A stretch of DNA of 64,000 bases from Wyeomyia smithii (lineage: Eukaryota > Arthropoda > Insecta > Diptera > Culicidae), in assembly GCF_029784165.1 (NCBI RefSeq), contig NC_073696.1, positions 194,354,498-194,418,497 of the forward strand, read 5' to 3'. Shown here piece after piece: positions 11,977-23,106 of the stretch. The notes beneath the pieces were generated by a model. The model saw only the letters and a program-made list of their open reading frames with translations. It did not search any database and had not been told where the DNA came from. The first letter of the stretch is position 1; the number at the start of each line of letters is the position of its first letter. The position numbers were made by a program, and so were the translations under genes.

Positions 11977-12762
11977 GTGAAAAAGTACTTAACAAACATG
12001 GACATACATGTCAGGAAGCGGCAGTCCCGTCCACTGATCTCGGAGCTACAGGCAATGACGCAGCGGCAGTGGCTGAATAAGATAGTCAAGTCAAGTTCCC
12101 TGGTGTATCGCGGCATGGCGGTTGTGATGGACGTCGAGACCTATCTCGCCCTGAATAGCAACGACTGGCAGGGCACTTCGTACTTTACTTCCCCCACGAG
12201 GAAAGTTAGCTCCGAGGTGAAGTTCATTTTACACACCAAGTTCCCCAAGATGATGCTGCGGCCACCGCTCTTCTTTCGCTCCGGACTGGTCGTGAACGGG
12301 GATGTTTATAGTACGAAGTGCCTGCCGATAGTTGCGTCGTTCTTCAAGAAATACCATAAGGGCGTAGACGCGGTGTTCTGGCCGGATCTGGCGACGGCCT
12401 ACTACTCGAAACGATCGTTGGAGGAAATGGAGCGACTGGATATCGATGTGGTATCCAAGTCGGCGAACCTGCCCAACGTTCTCCAGCTGTGTCCCATCGA
12501 TAGTTTCTGGGCAATCCTGAAGCGTAAGATCTACTCCAACAATTATGTCGCAAAACGGAGAAAGAATTGATAAATAAAACGAAGAAAGAATTCAAAAACA
12601 TGCCTACACGCATGCTTTCGACCATCATGGCGAATCTTCCGGTTTGGTGCCGGAAGGCCGCTCACAAGAGCGTAGATTTTTTTGCAGGTAAGTTAATATC
12701 ATTGCGTTGCATGGAAAATTCATCAACCTCAATTATCTGTCAAAGGTTTTTTTTCTATCACC
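11977..12762 (+). pseudogene. Mariner-family DD37D transposase with one frameshift
   Basis: A 197-codon open frame from ATG 11977 to 12570, then a single-base shift (near 12557) into a frame that continues through TEKELINKTKKEFKNMPTR to about 12690. In the first frame the acids are D52 (VVMDVETY), D137 (VFWPDLATAYY) and D175 (LCPIDSFWAIL), with 37 residues between the second and third, i.e. DD37D (maT-like) or a DD37E member with E replaced by D. The N-terminal HTH, expected over 11740-11976, is degraded by stops. It is the best preserved transposase in the window but is inactive as read. Confidence 0.85.
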
Positions 12763-12989
12763 ATCCGAAAAAAGTTCTATTTTTAATGTAAAATATTACT
12801 ACTAAACGAAAACTAAATTTTTCTTATGCATTTCATTGAAACCCTATTGTCAATGCTGTGACGATTTTTCGAAAAATTCCGTTGAAGAATTAGTAGGTCA
12901 TCCCCCTGGCAACGCCTTTGTCACCCATGAACCTCCCCTATTCCTTACGACCCACTCGAGAAAATAGTGTGACACCGGCCCTGCTTTGG

Positions 12990-13245
12990 TGTGACTTCCT
13001 CTGAACAAAACAAGTGTCTCTTATAAGAAAACTGGCCAGAAGGACGCCATACAAAACTTCCCCGGGAAAATAAAATTGGTGATATTTGGTAGTAGGAACG
13101 AGGCTCGTTATAGTAGAGCAGTAAGCATGTAAAAGAAAGGGTGAAAACATTGCACACAAGCACGGATAAAATAATAATAAGCATGCCACTTCTTAATAGT
13201 GGTATTGCTAATAATAGAAGTGCAGGCACTCATCCTACATCTTTT
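12990..13245 (+). repeat. tRNA-derived SINE body, head missing
   Basis: Matches the body of the copy at 10964-11413: ACTGGCCAGAAGGACGC, CCCCGGGAA, GAACGAGGCTCGTTATAGTAG, CACACAAGCACGGATA, AGCATGCCACTTCTTAATAG. It lacks the tRNA head and A tail. It lies just past the DD37D transposase. Confidence 0.8.
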
Positions 13246-13249
13246 CAAG

Positions 13250-13650
13250 GTGATCATAGAACTCCTCCTTCTCGTCTCTTTCAGCGCATTTCATTATTCA
13301 ACCACCTACTCCGGGTCAGACGCTGTTGTACACTGCCTCTAACATGGAAACACAGCCACGTGGTTGGTAAATAGCTGGTCATCGAATGGCCGAGTGGCCT
13401 TTCCAGGCAGTTATACTTGGCGGCGGAGTTGGCATTTCGCACAGGCGATCCACTGACTGATACAGAGTATCACTCACCACGCTGAGAGAGAACCGCTTTC
13501 CTTTAGTAACGAATATGCTGCAGGAGAGTGTGCGCTAGTGCTTGATTAACGAAGTGCGAGTGAGTTACACTCTCTTTCAAAAAGTTGCTCTCTTGCGCTC
13601 TTGTCTAGATTAACCCGTGCGCAGCGCTGCGGTGTAATGTCTCTCCAGAG
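13250..13650. other. Repeat-free block rich in GAGAG/CTCTC
   Basis: No ORF of note. The stretch is GC-richer than its surroundings and holds several GAGAG or CTCTC clusters (for example 13482-13490 and 13567-13592), the type of site bound by GAGA-factor in insects. It could be regulatory DNA. No TATA box or splice site stands out. Confidence 0.25.
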
Positions 13651-13670
13651 ATCAGACCTAGGAATTTCGT

Positions 13671-13722
13671 GTCTTCGGCAAAGTTTCAATGAAATCGATA
13701 GCTCTACAACTTTGCCGAAGAC
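13671..13722. repeat. Inverted pair of the GTCTTCGGCAAAGTT motif
   Basis: Perfect 15-bp arms GTCTTCGGCAAAGTT at 13671-13685 and its complement at 13708-13722, with a 22-bp spacer. The arms extend outward imperfectly (AATTTCG / CGGAAATT). The same motif occurs singly at several other sites in this window. Confidence 0.8.
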
Positions 13723-13769
13723 GGAAATTAAATACCTCGTAATATGATAAAGTTATTTTTTTTAAGTGT

Positions 13770-13854
13770 TATACTGCCGCTCCAAGCATAACTGTCCCAG
13801 CGTCCATAAGGTTTGCATAAAATATGGGACAGTTATGCTTGGAGCGGCAGTATA
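13770..13854. mobile_element. 85-bp hairpin MITE with perfect 30-bp arms
   Basis: Arms 13770-13799 and 13825-13854 are perfect reverse complements beginning TATACTGCCGCTCCAAGC, separated by 25 bp. TA dinucleotides at both outer ends fit a Tc1/mariner-type TA duplication. It is tiny even for a MITE, and its transcript would fold into a long hairpin. Confidence 0.8.
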
Positions 13855-13859
13855 CTACC

Positions 13860-15788
13860 TCAATAAGCATTCAAATAAAAATGTCAGATAATTCAAATCA
13901 GTATTCTGTACAACTCTTCCGAAGACACCAAACCTCTGATATGTAAAGAAAAGTCTTTTGACCGTTTTTTTTTTTTTCAAAACGGCCCTACTGTGCTCCG
14001 CCAGGGTTTTTGTTTTGTGAATCGATAATGACTTTTGATCGTAAATCGGAGACAGGCTGACAAATAGTAACAAATGCTACTAAAGTTTAGAAGAGAAGTA
14101 TGTAGAACATCGGAAATGATTGTATTGAAGTAGGAACATATCTTTACTATCCAATTTTAGCTTAAACGGTTGTTAGTTATTTGACCCATATACCGCAGTG
14201 ATTCAAACCAAATAAACAGTAAAATAAACTCTCCTACAACACTATTGGAGTCGATTGAATGACTTTGCGTGAGGATTTATATCACGGTGTTACAAAATCG
14301 TTCAGAGAAAGTTAGAGAAAAGAGTGAAATCGAAAACCGATGATAGAAACATGTTAGTTTCAATTCTAAAATTAAATTTAGTTTATAGTCGGCAACGAGG
14401 TTAAAAAAATTGCTTTTAGTTTTTTTAAATACCTTAAGAATTAAGACACTAAATTTAATTGGCGCCGTTAAACATTTTTAGTATTGTGGCGTATCGAATA
14501 AAAATAGAATACTGATTTTTTTTCTCACGAATTCATTGCTTATATCTGATTTCTGGGTTCTGTTAACGTTTATCATTAGGGCTCCACCTGGTTCATACGA
14601 AAGAAGCATGTATTGGAAAAAAATATCATTTTAATAAAAGGAATTTCATTTCTGAAGTTGACAAGATACCCGGATTCATATGTGTCATTATGGCGCATAA
14701 AATGTCGAATAAGAATGTAATTAGTATAAATAATTATCAACTGACTTGGATAAATCAGTTCTGGATATGCTGCAAAGCTAGAGATCTCACTGGAGCGCAC
14801 GCGTCCGTCACAAATCATGGTGACAAACATATATGCTCCTTTCCGTCACAGTCATTGAAGATGCGGAGGTAAATTCCTTCTCCGAAAACGACGATTCTAT
14901 ACTTCTATCCTTGCTTTCCTAACCCATCCTTTTTTTCGAATCTTTGCAAAATTTTGTTCGATTTGTTATTATCATTCTAAATTGGTTTTAAACGCAGATT
15001 GATTCTCTGTAAACTTTATTTAGTGAAAATGATTGGAGACATTTTGATAATGCAAACTTGAAAATTAGAACGCACTACGTTTTTTTTTTTTTTTTGAAAA
15101 GGAGAACGATTATAAGACAAAAACGGTGAATCCAGGATGGAATACAATTTGAATTTCATAAATCTGTAAACTATAAAACTGGGACTAAAGTTTAATAATT
15201 AACACATTAATATTTATAATTAGTAACAAGTAACGCAAACCATTCATTAAAAAACATCTTTTCTGTGGGTCGACTTGTTTCAATATGAGGTTTTCTTTTT
15301 ATATATATTTAAACATGTTACACACGTGGACAACGATGATACAGCAGAGTTTTTGAAAGACTGTAAGTTACTTTGGGTAGTCGATAAGCCAGCCGAAGAG
15401 AACTCCAGCTGGGTCGAACCATAGACGAATAATCATATCCATTTAATTTTGCATTTCCTATTTATACTGTTCATCAAGACTAGTTCTACCTATGAGACAG
15501 CTGGGACGCGTCGATAAATCTCATTAGTAAACTTTGGGTTTTTCGATAGATAAACATTACGCGCAGTGGTTGGTATGCAATTTTGCTGAGTGAGGTAAAA
15601 GTGGTGACGAGTAGAAAGACTAAAACATAGAGACACATAAGGTGTGCTTCCTCAAGTGTAATTATAATTTCCTTTTTGTAATGTATTCTACTATGGGTTT
15701 TTCTGGTTATGTTTGTCTATTATGTTATTACTGGGATTTCCTATGCTACATCCTCCCCCTTAGAAAGGATAATGTAACAAATTGTAGA
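13860..15788. other. AT-rich non-coding, no recognised element
   Basis: I see only short chance ORFs, homopolymer runs (for example T-runs at 13965-13978 and 15080-15096) and no matched ends or target duplications. Confidence 0.4.
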
Positions 15789-15790
15789 TA

Positions 15791-16285
15791 CAGTCAAACC
15801 TGTTTTTGTGCGAGGGATAAAGACCGCACAAAATAAATCGCTTGGAAAATCATTTGAAACTTCACGTGTAGCTATTAAACAATATTTCCATAATATTATT
15901 GCAAAAATATTTTTTTTAGCGGTGGATAGAGACCGCATAAAAAAACCGCATAGAAAATACCTTTGACAACATCTTTGAACATCTGACTGATAAGCACAAC
16001 TTTTTTGGACCGCTTTCCTCCGTAGGCTAGTAATTCATGACTTTTCCTACGTAAACTAGCTCGAAAATAATTGGCTGACGCAATACTAATGTAATGCATA
16101 GAAATTCATTTCAAAAAACAGAAAAACTAAATTGCTGAAAATCTCGTCGGATGTGGTTCTTTTTCTTATGCCGCACAAAAAAAAATCGCACCATAACAGT
16201 CGCACAAATAAAAAAACCGCATATAAAAAGTCGCACAAAATAAAATTTGCACAAAAAAAACGTCGCATAGAAACAGGTTTGACTG
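15791..16285. mobile_element. Pogo/Tigger-style MITE, TA duplication
   Basis: A 495-bp element beginning CAGTCAAACCTGTTT and ending in its complement AAACAGGTTTGACTG, with TA on each side (15789-15790 and 16286-16287). CAGTCAAACC-type ends with TA duplication are typical of pogo/Tigger-related MITEs. The interior repeats short CCGCACAAA, GTCGCACAAA and TCGCAC units in the outer 200 bp. There is no coding capacity. Confidence 0.88.
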
Positions 16286-16289
16286 TATT

Positions 16290-18180
16290 ATCAATGGATT
16301 CCAAAATAGTCTTTACAAGTTTTTTTTTCGTTTACAAAGATTTTGTTATTGTGTTTTTTGTTTTCTTTTTTTTTTTGTTTTTGTTTTTAATTTTTTTGTT
16401 ACCGAGGTGAAGAATTCTTACTTTTTGATCTGTCTATTTTTATGAATTACTCTTGGACAATCCAAAGTTGTAGCGCGTGGAAATTGCTCTTCCGTTTTTT
16501 AGATTTATCAATGATTTTCTCTGATAAATATTAAAAAATTTCACATTAACAAATCGCTTTATCAATAACGTCGTAGGTGAAGCTTGAAAAATTGTGAATT
16601 ATTTATCAATCAAAGTGCAAATTGGCCAAAAAGGTGTTGTTTGCTCGTGAATGATCCTGGCGGTGTTGAAGAAAATGGCGAGATATTTGTGTTGTGAAAA
16701 TATATGCGTGCTTTACTTGAGCGGTGCGAGGGAAAAAATGAGAGAGTGTTGTGTGATAATAGCCCTTTTTGAACAGTTTTTTACTAATTGGAATGAAATT
16801 AGAGAGTTAAATAGTTGTGCAATAATGAGAAAGTAAATTAACGAAATGGTGTGAGTGAATTTTGGCTTTTGCTTTGACAAGTTAGCACACGTTAGTATAA
16901 ACGAGCTTCGCATGATATATTTGAGAGACAGGAGGTTTGATTTTATATCCCGACAGTGCGGTGATTTCCTTTTACGAGAATCACTGTATTGAGCAACCAA
17001 TTGGCCAGATTAGTACCAAAATTACCAAAAATGTATTTGTCATAATATTGCTTTTATTGGTGATTAATGCATTCTATACATTTGTGATAGCTGCGTGTGG
17101 AGTGTGAAGAGAGATGATGGTTGCTTGTTTTGTCTCCGATTGAAGTTTGCTTGCGTGTGTGTGCGTGTGTAGGATTATTTTCAAGATTCATGACCCTGAA
17201 ACTAAAATTCAATTTATGATTTCGTAGCTTTTGAACGAATAGTGTACTGTTTTGAATGATTATGTTCAATTCGTGTGAGTCGGGTTAACATGAGTCCACA
17301 CTGACCACACATTGTTATTAGTTTAACATTTTGTCAAAAAGCTTTGCTCAGTTCGGTCAAAAAAATATTTGTACATATACACTTTTTCGAATAATTAAGT
17401 TGGAAACATACAACACGCCGTCCATGATAACCGCATTTCAGTTGTGATCAGTTTGGCATTTTGCAAATAAACTTAGAATTTTTTTATGATTTTACTAGCT
17501 TGTGGACGAATGTTGCAAACCCTGAACAGTATTTTTTTAAATCAATTTTGATAATCTCGTTGGTCGGCATAACAATAGACCATGCGACTGAATGTTGATA
17601 GCGATTGTTTTGGCATTTTGTAAATGAACTTCGAACTCTGTTTTGTTTGATATGCATATTGGCATTTTTCTAAGTTTTTTTTGCTTTGAAGGCATGCAAC
17701 TTTGCCAGTTTTTCTACTCAGTAGGTATTATAGTTTATATAAAATTCTCCGCGAATTACAAAGTCCGCGCTTTTTAGGTAAATATCCTTAGCCGGTGACC
17801 CTGGTCGGTTTTCTTCCCCGAACCGCATTATTACTCAAGACAAAAATGATGCGCAAGTAACCGCGTTTTACATTAAGCTTTGCGCGCGGTATTTTGACTG
17901 CGCTCAGTGTGACAATCCTCATACATCGGTTTCGAAGTTCAAAGACCACGTATCATCGACCTTACATCGTATAATGCTCGGGTGTGCCTCGTATTGGCTC
18001 TTCGGTCAGAGACTTTTTCTCCCTTACTCGCTTTATCGGTTATTTGAGCGCTTATCCATCATGTCACGAAACAACGCGGTGTGATATTTTCCACTGATAC
18101 CAGTAGTTTGCTTAGTTTGCGTTTGGCGTGCAGTTGTTGCGTTTTACGAAAACCATTCGTTTCAAGGTAAATTAAAAAAG
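16290..18180. other. Non-coding; T-rich tract and diverged internal repetition
   Basis: 16318-16400 is a T-rich low-complexity tract. Between about 17310 and 17680 a unit with GTTTGGCATTTTGCAAATAAAC recurs roughly every 130 bp in diverged form. 17780-18170 is GC-richer and repeat-free, and AAG followed by GTAAAT at 18164 could be a splice donor of a non-coding exon, but nothing else supports that. Confidence 0.3.
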
Positions 18181-18199
18181 TTCACGGAATGAAACGCGA

Positions 18200-18718
18200 A
18201 GTTTAGTGTGATACCGACTGTTAACGATTGGTAGGTTGCCGAAGATAACTAGAAACTTCAATTCTCCTGTATGCCGATGCAGCGATCGTGGCGTGGTTCT
18301 ATTTATATTGTCTCCTGGTGGCCGGTTGCCCAGAGACCGAGAAGTAACCATATCGTGCGCGAATTTGTGTAGGAAAGATCGCACCATCAACCTCGATGGA
18401 TCCAGATCAATACCTTTCCACTAACACTAATTCCTTCCTTTGATACTTGTGGATGATGCAGAGGATTCCTCGGTCTCTAGTAGCAACAAGTATTGAACTA
18501 ACACTCCCGATATCCCTTCCTCTATTGATCTGCATTGGGCGTGGCCAGCTACGTTATTGACCAGTGAAAAGAAAGATCACCAGGAATTGTACACTGAAAA
18601 TGGCTTGCTACTCCTAGGCACCATTTTGACGGTTCTTTGTACAATTTCAGCTGATTCTGGTCAATCGCGGGCAACACACGGGCGATCAAATATGCTATGC
18701 TATGCTATGCTATGCTAT
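18200..18718 (+). mobile_element. Probable LINE 3' UTR ending in a (TATGC)n tail
   Basis: A moderately GC-rich non-coding stretch that ends abruptly in five TATGC units at 18691-18716. A simple-repeat tail of this sort commonly marks the 3' end of non-LTR retrotransposons. Segments such as GCATTGGGCGTGGCCAG look like repeated mosquito sequence to me, but that is recollection only. No coding part of the LINE is attached. Confidence 0.4.
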
Positions 18719-18866
18719 ATTTATGAATTACTCTTGTTTTCCTTGTAGCTATATCTTTCACTTCGTAATTTGGTTCACATACTGATACGACCTCATATGA
18801 TACGATATAAAACAAATCTAATATTTTCCATTTTCATTCTGTAAAAAAAAACTTTGTCTTGACATT

Positions 18867-20270
18867 TTAATGTATATTGGATTTATAACTTCTTTTTGCA
18901 TTTTTTTGTTTTCTAAGTTTCGGATATTTGTAATTTATATTTAAGTTCATTTTTGAATGTATCGCAATTGTAAATTGGTTCATAACTACTTTCGAAAGTG
19001 TCTTGTGGGAGGTTTGTCTTTTTCCGTAAATTATTTCGAACGGGGTGAAGCTATGATCAGTTGAGGTGTAGTCTGCCCATAAAAGCATAAGAGTCCCACA
19101 TGACTTTTAGGCAAATTTTAGTTTATACTGTCAATGTATCTAATTTTATTCAAATTTTCGTATGCCCTAATAAAGTTTGAAAGTTTGTTCTGAAAAATAC
19201 TGGAAAATTCCAAACCTTGTCTGTCCCATATTCAAAATAAAGGCATATGAGTCCCATCTTAAGTTTAGCCTTCTAAACATCTGGAATGAGTTTAAATTAA
19301 AGTGTTCAGTTGTGTAGCCTTACGGTCTGCATCGATTCCTAGTGAACTGTTTGATGATTGTAGACTCTATCTCGAACGAGGTTTCATCTATCAGCTTTAG
19401 TTGCTTTCTTGGCAAGTAACATGCACCGGTCCATGTTGCAATCTGTTAAAACCAACCCATCATATTGCAACTCATATGATCCAATGTGGCCATTTAAAAA
19501 AAAATTGGATTGAATAAACTGTTCACATGAGATACACAATAAGGAATGATAATAAATGCCTTGGCCGTCTTAGAATGCGTGGAGACTGATATGCTTTTAT
19601 TTTTTATATATAGAGAGAAAATAAAGGTAAACGAGTCCCATCATTTATTTCCAAGCCTGGAAATCTTGCAAAAGTTCTTAGAACTCAGAGAAAAATATAA
19701 TGTTCCACCTCATAAACAAACAGTTGAATAAAACATACTTTTTGTCAAATCATAGTTTTTTGCATCAAATTCAAGATTAGAACTTCAATTGCAATTTTCT
19801 CAACTGTGAGCATTTCCATATGGGACTCTTATGCTTTTATGGGCAGTAGTGTTGTAAGAAATTCGTCAGATTTAATTCATTCATCCCAACCTGATTGATG
19901 CTCATTTGTGAATGACCACAGATATCCGCTAACACATCTTTGGTTGGTGGTGGTGTTCAAAATGTTTGCTAATTTGTAATAGTTTGCATTCCTGGTCAAG
20001 GATCTCGTTTTTATACGCCGTTCCTTGATCAGATCGCAATTCCATGAAATGTCCATGAATAAGTATGAAGTGCTCAACTAAAGCTTTCGCTATAGTAGTG
20101 GCCTTTTTGTTAACCTTGTTTCTTTTGCACAATTCGCAGGCCTGTACGAATTGGGCAAAAGACCCTTTCATATCACGCCATTTATAATTTTTACGGACGC
20201 GTTGGTACAATCTGTGCTGTCGTTCATGTCCTTTTGACAGATGTTATCAAAAGTTAATCACTTTTTTGAA
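18867..20270 (-). pseudogene. Ty3/gypsy retrotransposon integrase relic, split by a MITE
   Basis: Minus-strand reading gives HLSKGHERQHRLYQRVRKNY then ACELCKRNK, an HX4H...CX2C zinc-binding integrase N-domain (20230-20100). It continues to a core fragment RSDQGTAYKNEI (near 19995) and HHQPK. After an interrupting element it resumes as DYTSTDHSFTPFEIIYGKR (near 19070-19020), the usual segment after the integrase core. The first catalytic aspartate region is deleted, stops are present, and no LTRs, protease or reverse transcriptase are nearby. A dead fragment of an LTR retrotransposon. Confidence 0.8.
19073..19846. mobile_element. MITE with 4-bp TAGT duplication, inside gypsy relic
   Basis: A 774-bp element with matching ends CTGCCCATAAAAGCATAAGA (left) and the complement at 19820-19846, flanked by TAGT at 19069-19072 and 19847-19850. 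Internal variants of the end (AGGCATATGAGTCCCAT near 19240; AGGTAAACGAGTCCCAT near 19625) act like subterminal repeats. Removing it rejoins the gypsy integrase reading, which confirms the boundaries. It resembles the 4-bp-duplication MITE class described from mosquitoes. Confidence 0.88.
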
Positions 20271-20919
20271 AATAATGTTTTATTTTAATAATTTTATTGA
20301 TTTTATTTGACAAATATTTCTTCTTTCTGATTTTTTTAACATCAAACGAGTACTATTGTTGGACGAAAAGCGCAACATAGAGAAAAATCCTGCTGCATTT
20401 ATTCTAAGGTAGGCAAACATTGGTAGATTTTTTGAAAGTATTGGTACTTATCAACAATCATCTTTACAATAAAGTGCGTTCAGCGATCAAATATAACCGT
20501 AATGTAAAACAAATATAATTATTTCAAGAAACATTTTTAACTGTGCACTAATTATAAGGTTTAATACATTAAAGACCGGTGTTTAAATAGCCGTCAGAAT
20601 CCGTTACATTGTTGTCAAATTTTTTTTTTTTCACAGGAATTTGCTGAAATACGACATTTCATATACTTCAATACGAAAAATTGTTATAATATGAGCGAAA
20701 AAGTAACGCTAACAATAATCACAAGATACTGATTGTGTAAAAAGTTTTGTTTCTCAATATTAAAAACAGATCTATACACACCAAATACTGTTTGCAAACT
20801 TCAGACCGGTTCAGTAAAAGTAGTAAAATCCGATGCTATAACTAATCATTCCAGTTATTACATTGCCACCCAAGGTTTTCACACCCATAACTTCATTCAG
20901 TGAAACTACCTTCCACTGA

Positions 20920-22147
20920 CGCTCTCACGTGCTCTTCTTTTTTCCTCTCTTCATCCGAAAGCGTGAGAGAGCTTTGATTGCCGCATGCTAGACTCTCTGT
21001 CAAACCGGCGTGACGGTGAACCTCTGTAGCAGGTTTCATTCACATCTTTCGCCGAAACCGGTTCGAAAGAAGTACAGGAAAAGTGCGTACATCGGAAAGC
21101 TTTCATTTCCCTGTTGAACATTGTCTCTCTTTTCGTTCTCTCGAAAGCTCCCGTCAGTGTCTCTCATTCGCGATCTGCGACCGCGCGTCAAGTGGATTAG
21201 CCCTGAGCGACCGGGCGGTGATGCCGCGCATGTGGCTCAGGTTGGAAACCTGCTGGACCAACCAATGATCGGTTTAGTTTACGAACGACGGCCAACCGGA
21301 TTGCATCGCGGACAGTGGCTGTGTGATGAGCGAGGCTCATTTTTCCAACATTGGCGGGTGAACGTTTTCGCGCACGATCTTTATGATAAAGAACCAACTA
21401 CCAGAAGCGGTTTCGGGTACAAAGCTTTCAGGGGTTTTCCCGGTCGAGCCGGTTTCTCGGCTGCGCAAAAAGTTTGAAGAATTTTACGAGTGAATAGTGT
21501 CTGTTTACATTCTAGCTGTGACAACCGGGTGGTGAAACTGATTAGCCGTATGGGCAAGTTAACATCGTGGATTGATTCGAACAAAAAATAAGTGTCTACC
21601 TGGGCGAGTGTGAAATAAATTGGAAATTTTTTTGGAGGTTTCACCGTGTAGCTCATCTTCATTGGGCTATCAAGCCGAGTTCATACCAGTGCGTAGTATG
21701 TTTTTTTCGTGAGCGTGTTGACATGCAAGAGTGATTTGTACAGTTCGAAGGCTTTTAGAAACAGAAGAAGAAAAATTGAAAACCGGCAGGCAGTAAAAAT
21801 TGAGCTCTTTAGATTCGGTTCGATGAAGATTGAATGTTCTTAAATTTCGACACCGTCTGCCATCGCAAAGGCCGCCGCGAAGGGAAGCAAACATTCGCGC
21901 GGCACGTGAGAGCAGTCTAGTGTGGAAGATTGGATCCGAAACCGAAAGGAAAGCCACTCTAGTGTGACGTGAATGAATGCGTTAGAAAGACTGCCAGTAA
22001 TGATGATGGTTTGTAGCAAGTCAAGTGATCAGTGGCTGCCAAGTGGAAAATAAGCGACAGGAAGTGAGATATTTGTATATATTAAAGCGGTGGTTTTTGT
22101 GTGGGTGAAAACCTTGACATACAGTAGTGACAATAGACGAGGACACA
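20920..22147 (+). promoter_or_regulatory. Candidate promoter and 5' UTR of the 22148 gene
   Basis: About 1.2 kb, repeat-free and GC-richer than its surroundings, directly upstream of the coding exon. 20930-21000 has several CTCTC/GAGAG sites, and there is no TATA box, which fits a GAGA-type TATA-less insect promoter. From about 21060 the sequence has the look of a long dipteran 5' UTR with several short upstream ORFs and no transposon. The start site cannot be placed, and an intron in the UTR cannot be excluded. Confidence 0.45.
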
Positions 22148-23106
22148 ATGGAAGGTAAAACGGAGATCCGCTCAAAGCCTATCCTAAGCCCAACGAGATC
22201 GTTGGATGAAGGATTCGAAAGTGACCCTGATCGTATCTCTACGGATTCCGAGTTGACCACAACCCAAGCTGCTCCAGCTTTTGACGTTCTACAAACAACC
22301 GATCGAGACGGAGTTCAACATACCCAGATAGCGAGACGAACTCAGGACAGTCCGGTCTCTAAAGACAGTGGTCCTGAGAGCATTATATGTCTAGACGGGG
22401 AAGTCGAAAACGAACTTCGAAGTAAGCTAGAGAAAACAACACTGGGTAGACCCCCTACCAGTCTGCCGAGCTTTGGCCAACAGAAAACTAATACCAATCA
22501 CATTCGCTATCGCCGGATTAAGACGAGAGCACCTCCGCCACCCTTAGGAAGTTATTACTACCAAAAACGCTCCCAATCTGTTGACTCCATGAATAGGTCC
22601 AATATGCACCACAGTAGCCGATATGGCATGGACCCGGTACATGGTATGTCCGGGGCACATCTCGATATGGTCAACAGCAACGGCGATGTTCTAGCAGGTC
22701 GATTCGTACGTGTTGCCGTGAATCCACATCATCATCAGCAGTCACAGCATCTTCCGTTAAACCATCCGTACCGTTTGTCCTCACTATCGACAAACAATAT
22801 TTACAAGTACTGTCACGCATCAACGGCAATGAACAGCCATCAGCATCATTCGATGCATCATCATCTTCACGGTTCAGCTGGCGCCGGCGCCGGTAGCAAT
22901 TCTTCGGCCGCCAGCGCCAGTGGCCGCAACAATATATACTCGTTACCGCCGCAATACCACGGGGGATTATCCACAGGATCGATTCAACCGGCGCCGAATC
23001 ATACCTCATCAGCAGGCGCAGTACCAACGCAAACCGGCAGGAACTACAAACATTTCAACCACGTTCCAGTATGCTGGACTCAGTCGATACCAAGGCAAAC
23101 AAGACG
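22148..23106 (+). CDS. First coding exon of an unrecognised host gene
   Basis: The only long non-transposon coding segment. The start is ATG 22148, preceded by GACACA, a good dipteran context. The open frame begins upstream at a GTG, which I reject. It runs about 319 residues to AAGACG|GTAAGT, a strong donor at 23107, leaving phase 2; the frame stops 4 bases into the intron. Residues 18-35 read SLDEGFESDPDRISTDSE, an acidic Ser/Thr stretch likely to be phosphorylated. Residues 118-146 hold IRYRRIKTRAPPPPLGSYYY, basic with a PPPP run able to bind SH3 or similar domains. Residues 190-260 are rich in His, Ser, Ala and Gly (HHHQQSQH, HQHHSMHHHLHG, GAGAGSNSS). There is no signal peptide or membrane segment. 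It looks like the disordered N-terminus of a large intracellular, perhaps signalling or cytoskeletal, protein. No further exon was recognised, so the downstream intron is long. Confidence 0.82.

Noticed and set aside
16318..16400. T-rich tract as a SINE or retrocopy tail
   Set aside because: Mixed T/G composition and no retrocopy body next to it. Simple low complexity.
17310..17680. Spaced repeats as a CRISPR array
   Set aside because: Units are diverged, long and AT-rich, and this is eukaryotic DNA.
22127..22147. GTG start seven codons upstream of ATG 22148
   Set aside because: Eukaryotic initiation favours the ATG, which has a good context. The upstream codons are just open frame.
22671..23027. 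118-codon antisense ORF
   Set aside because: Shadow of the real plus-strand coding exon.
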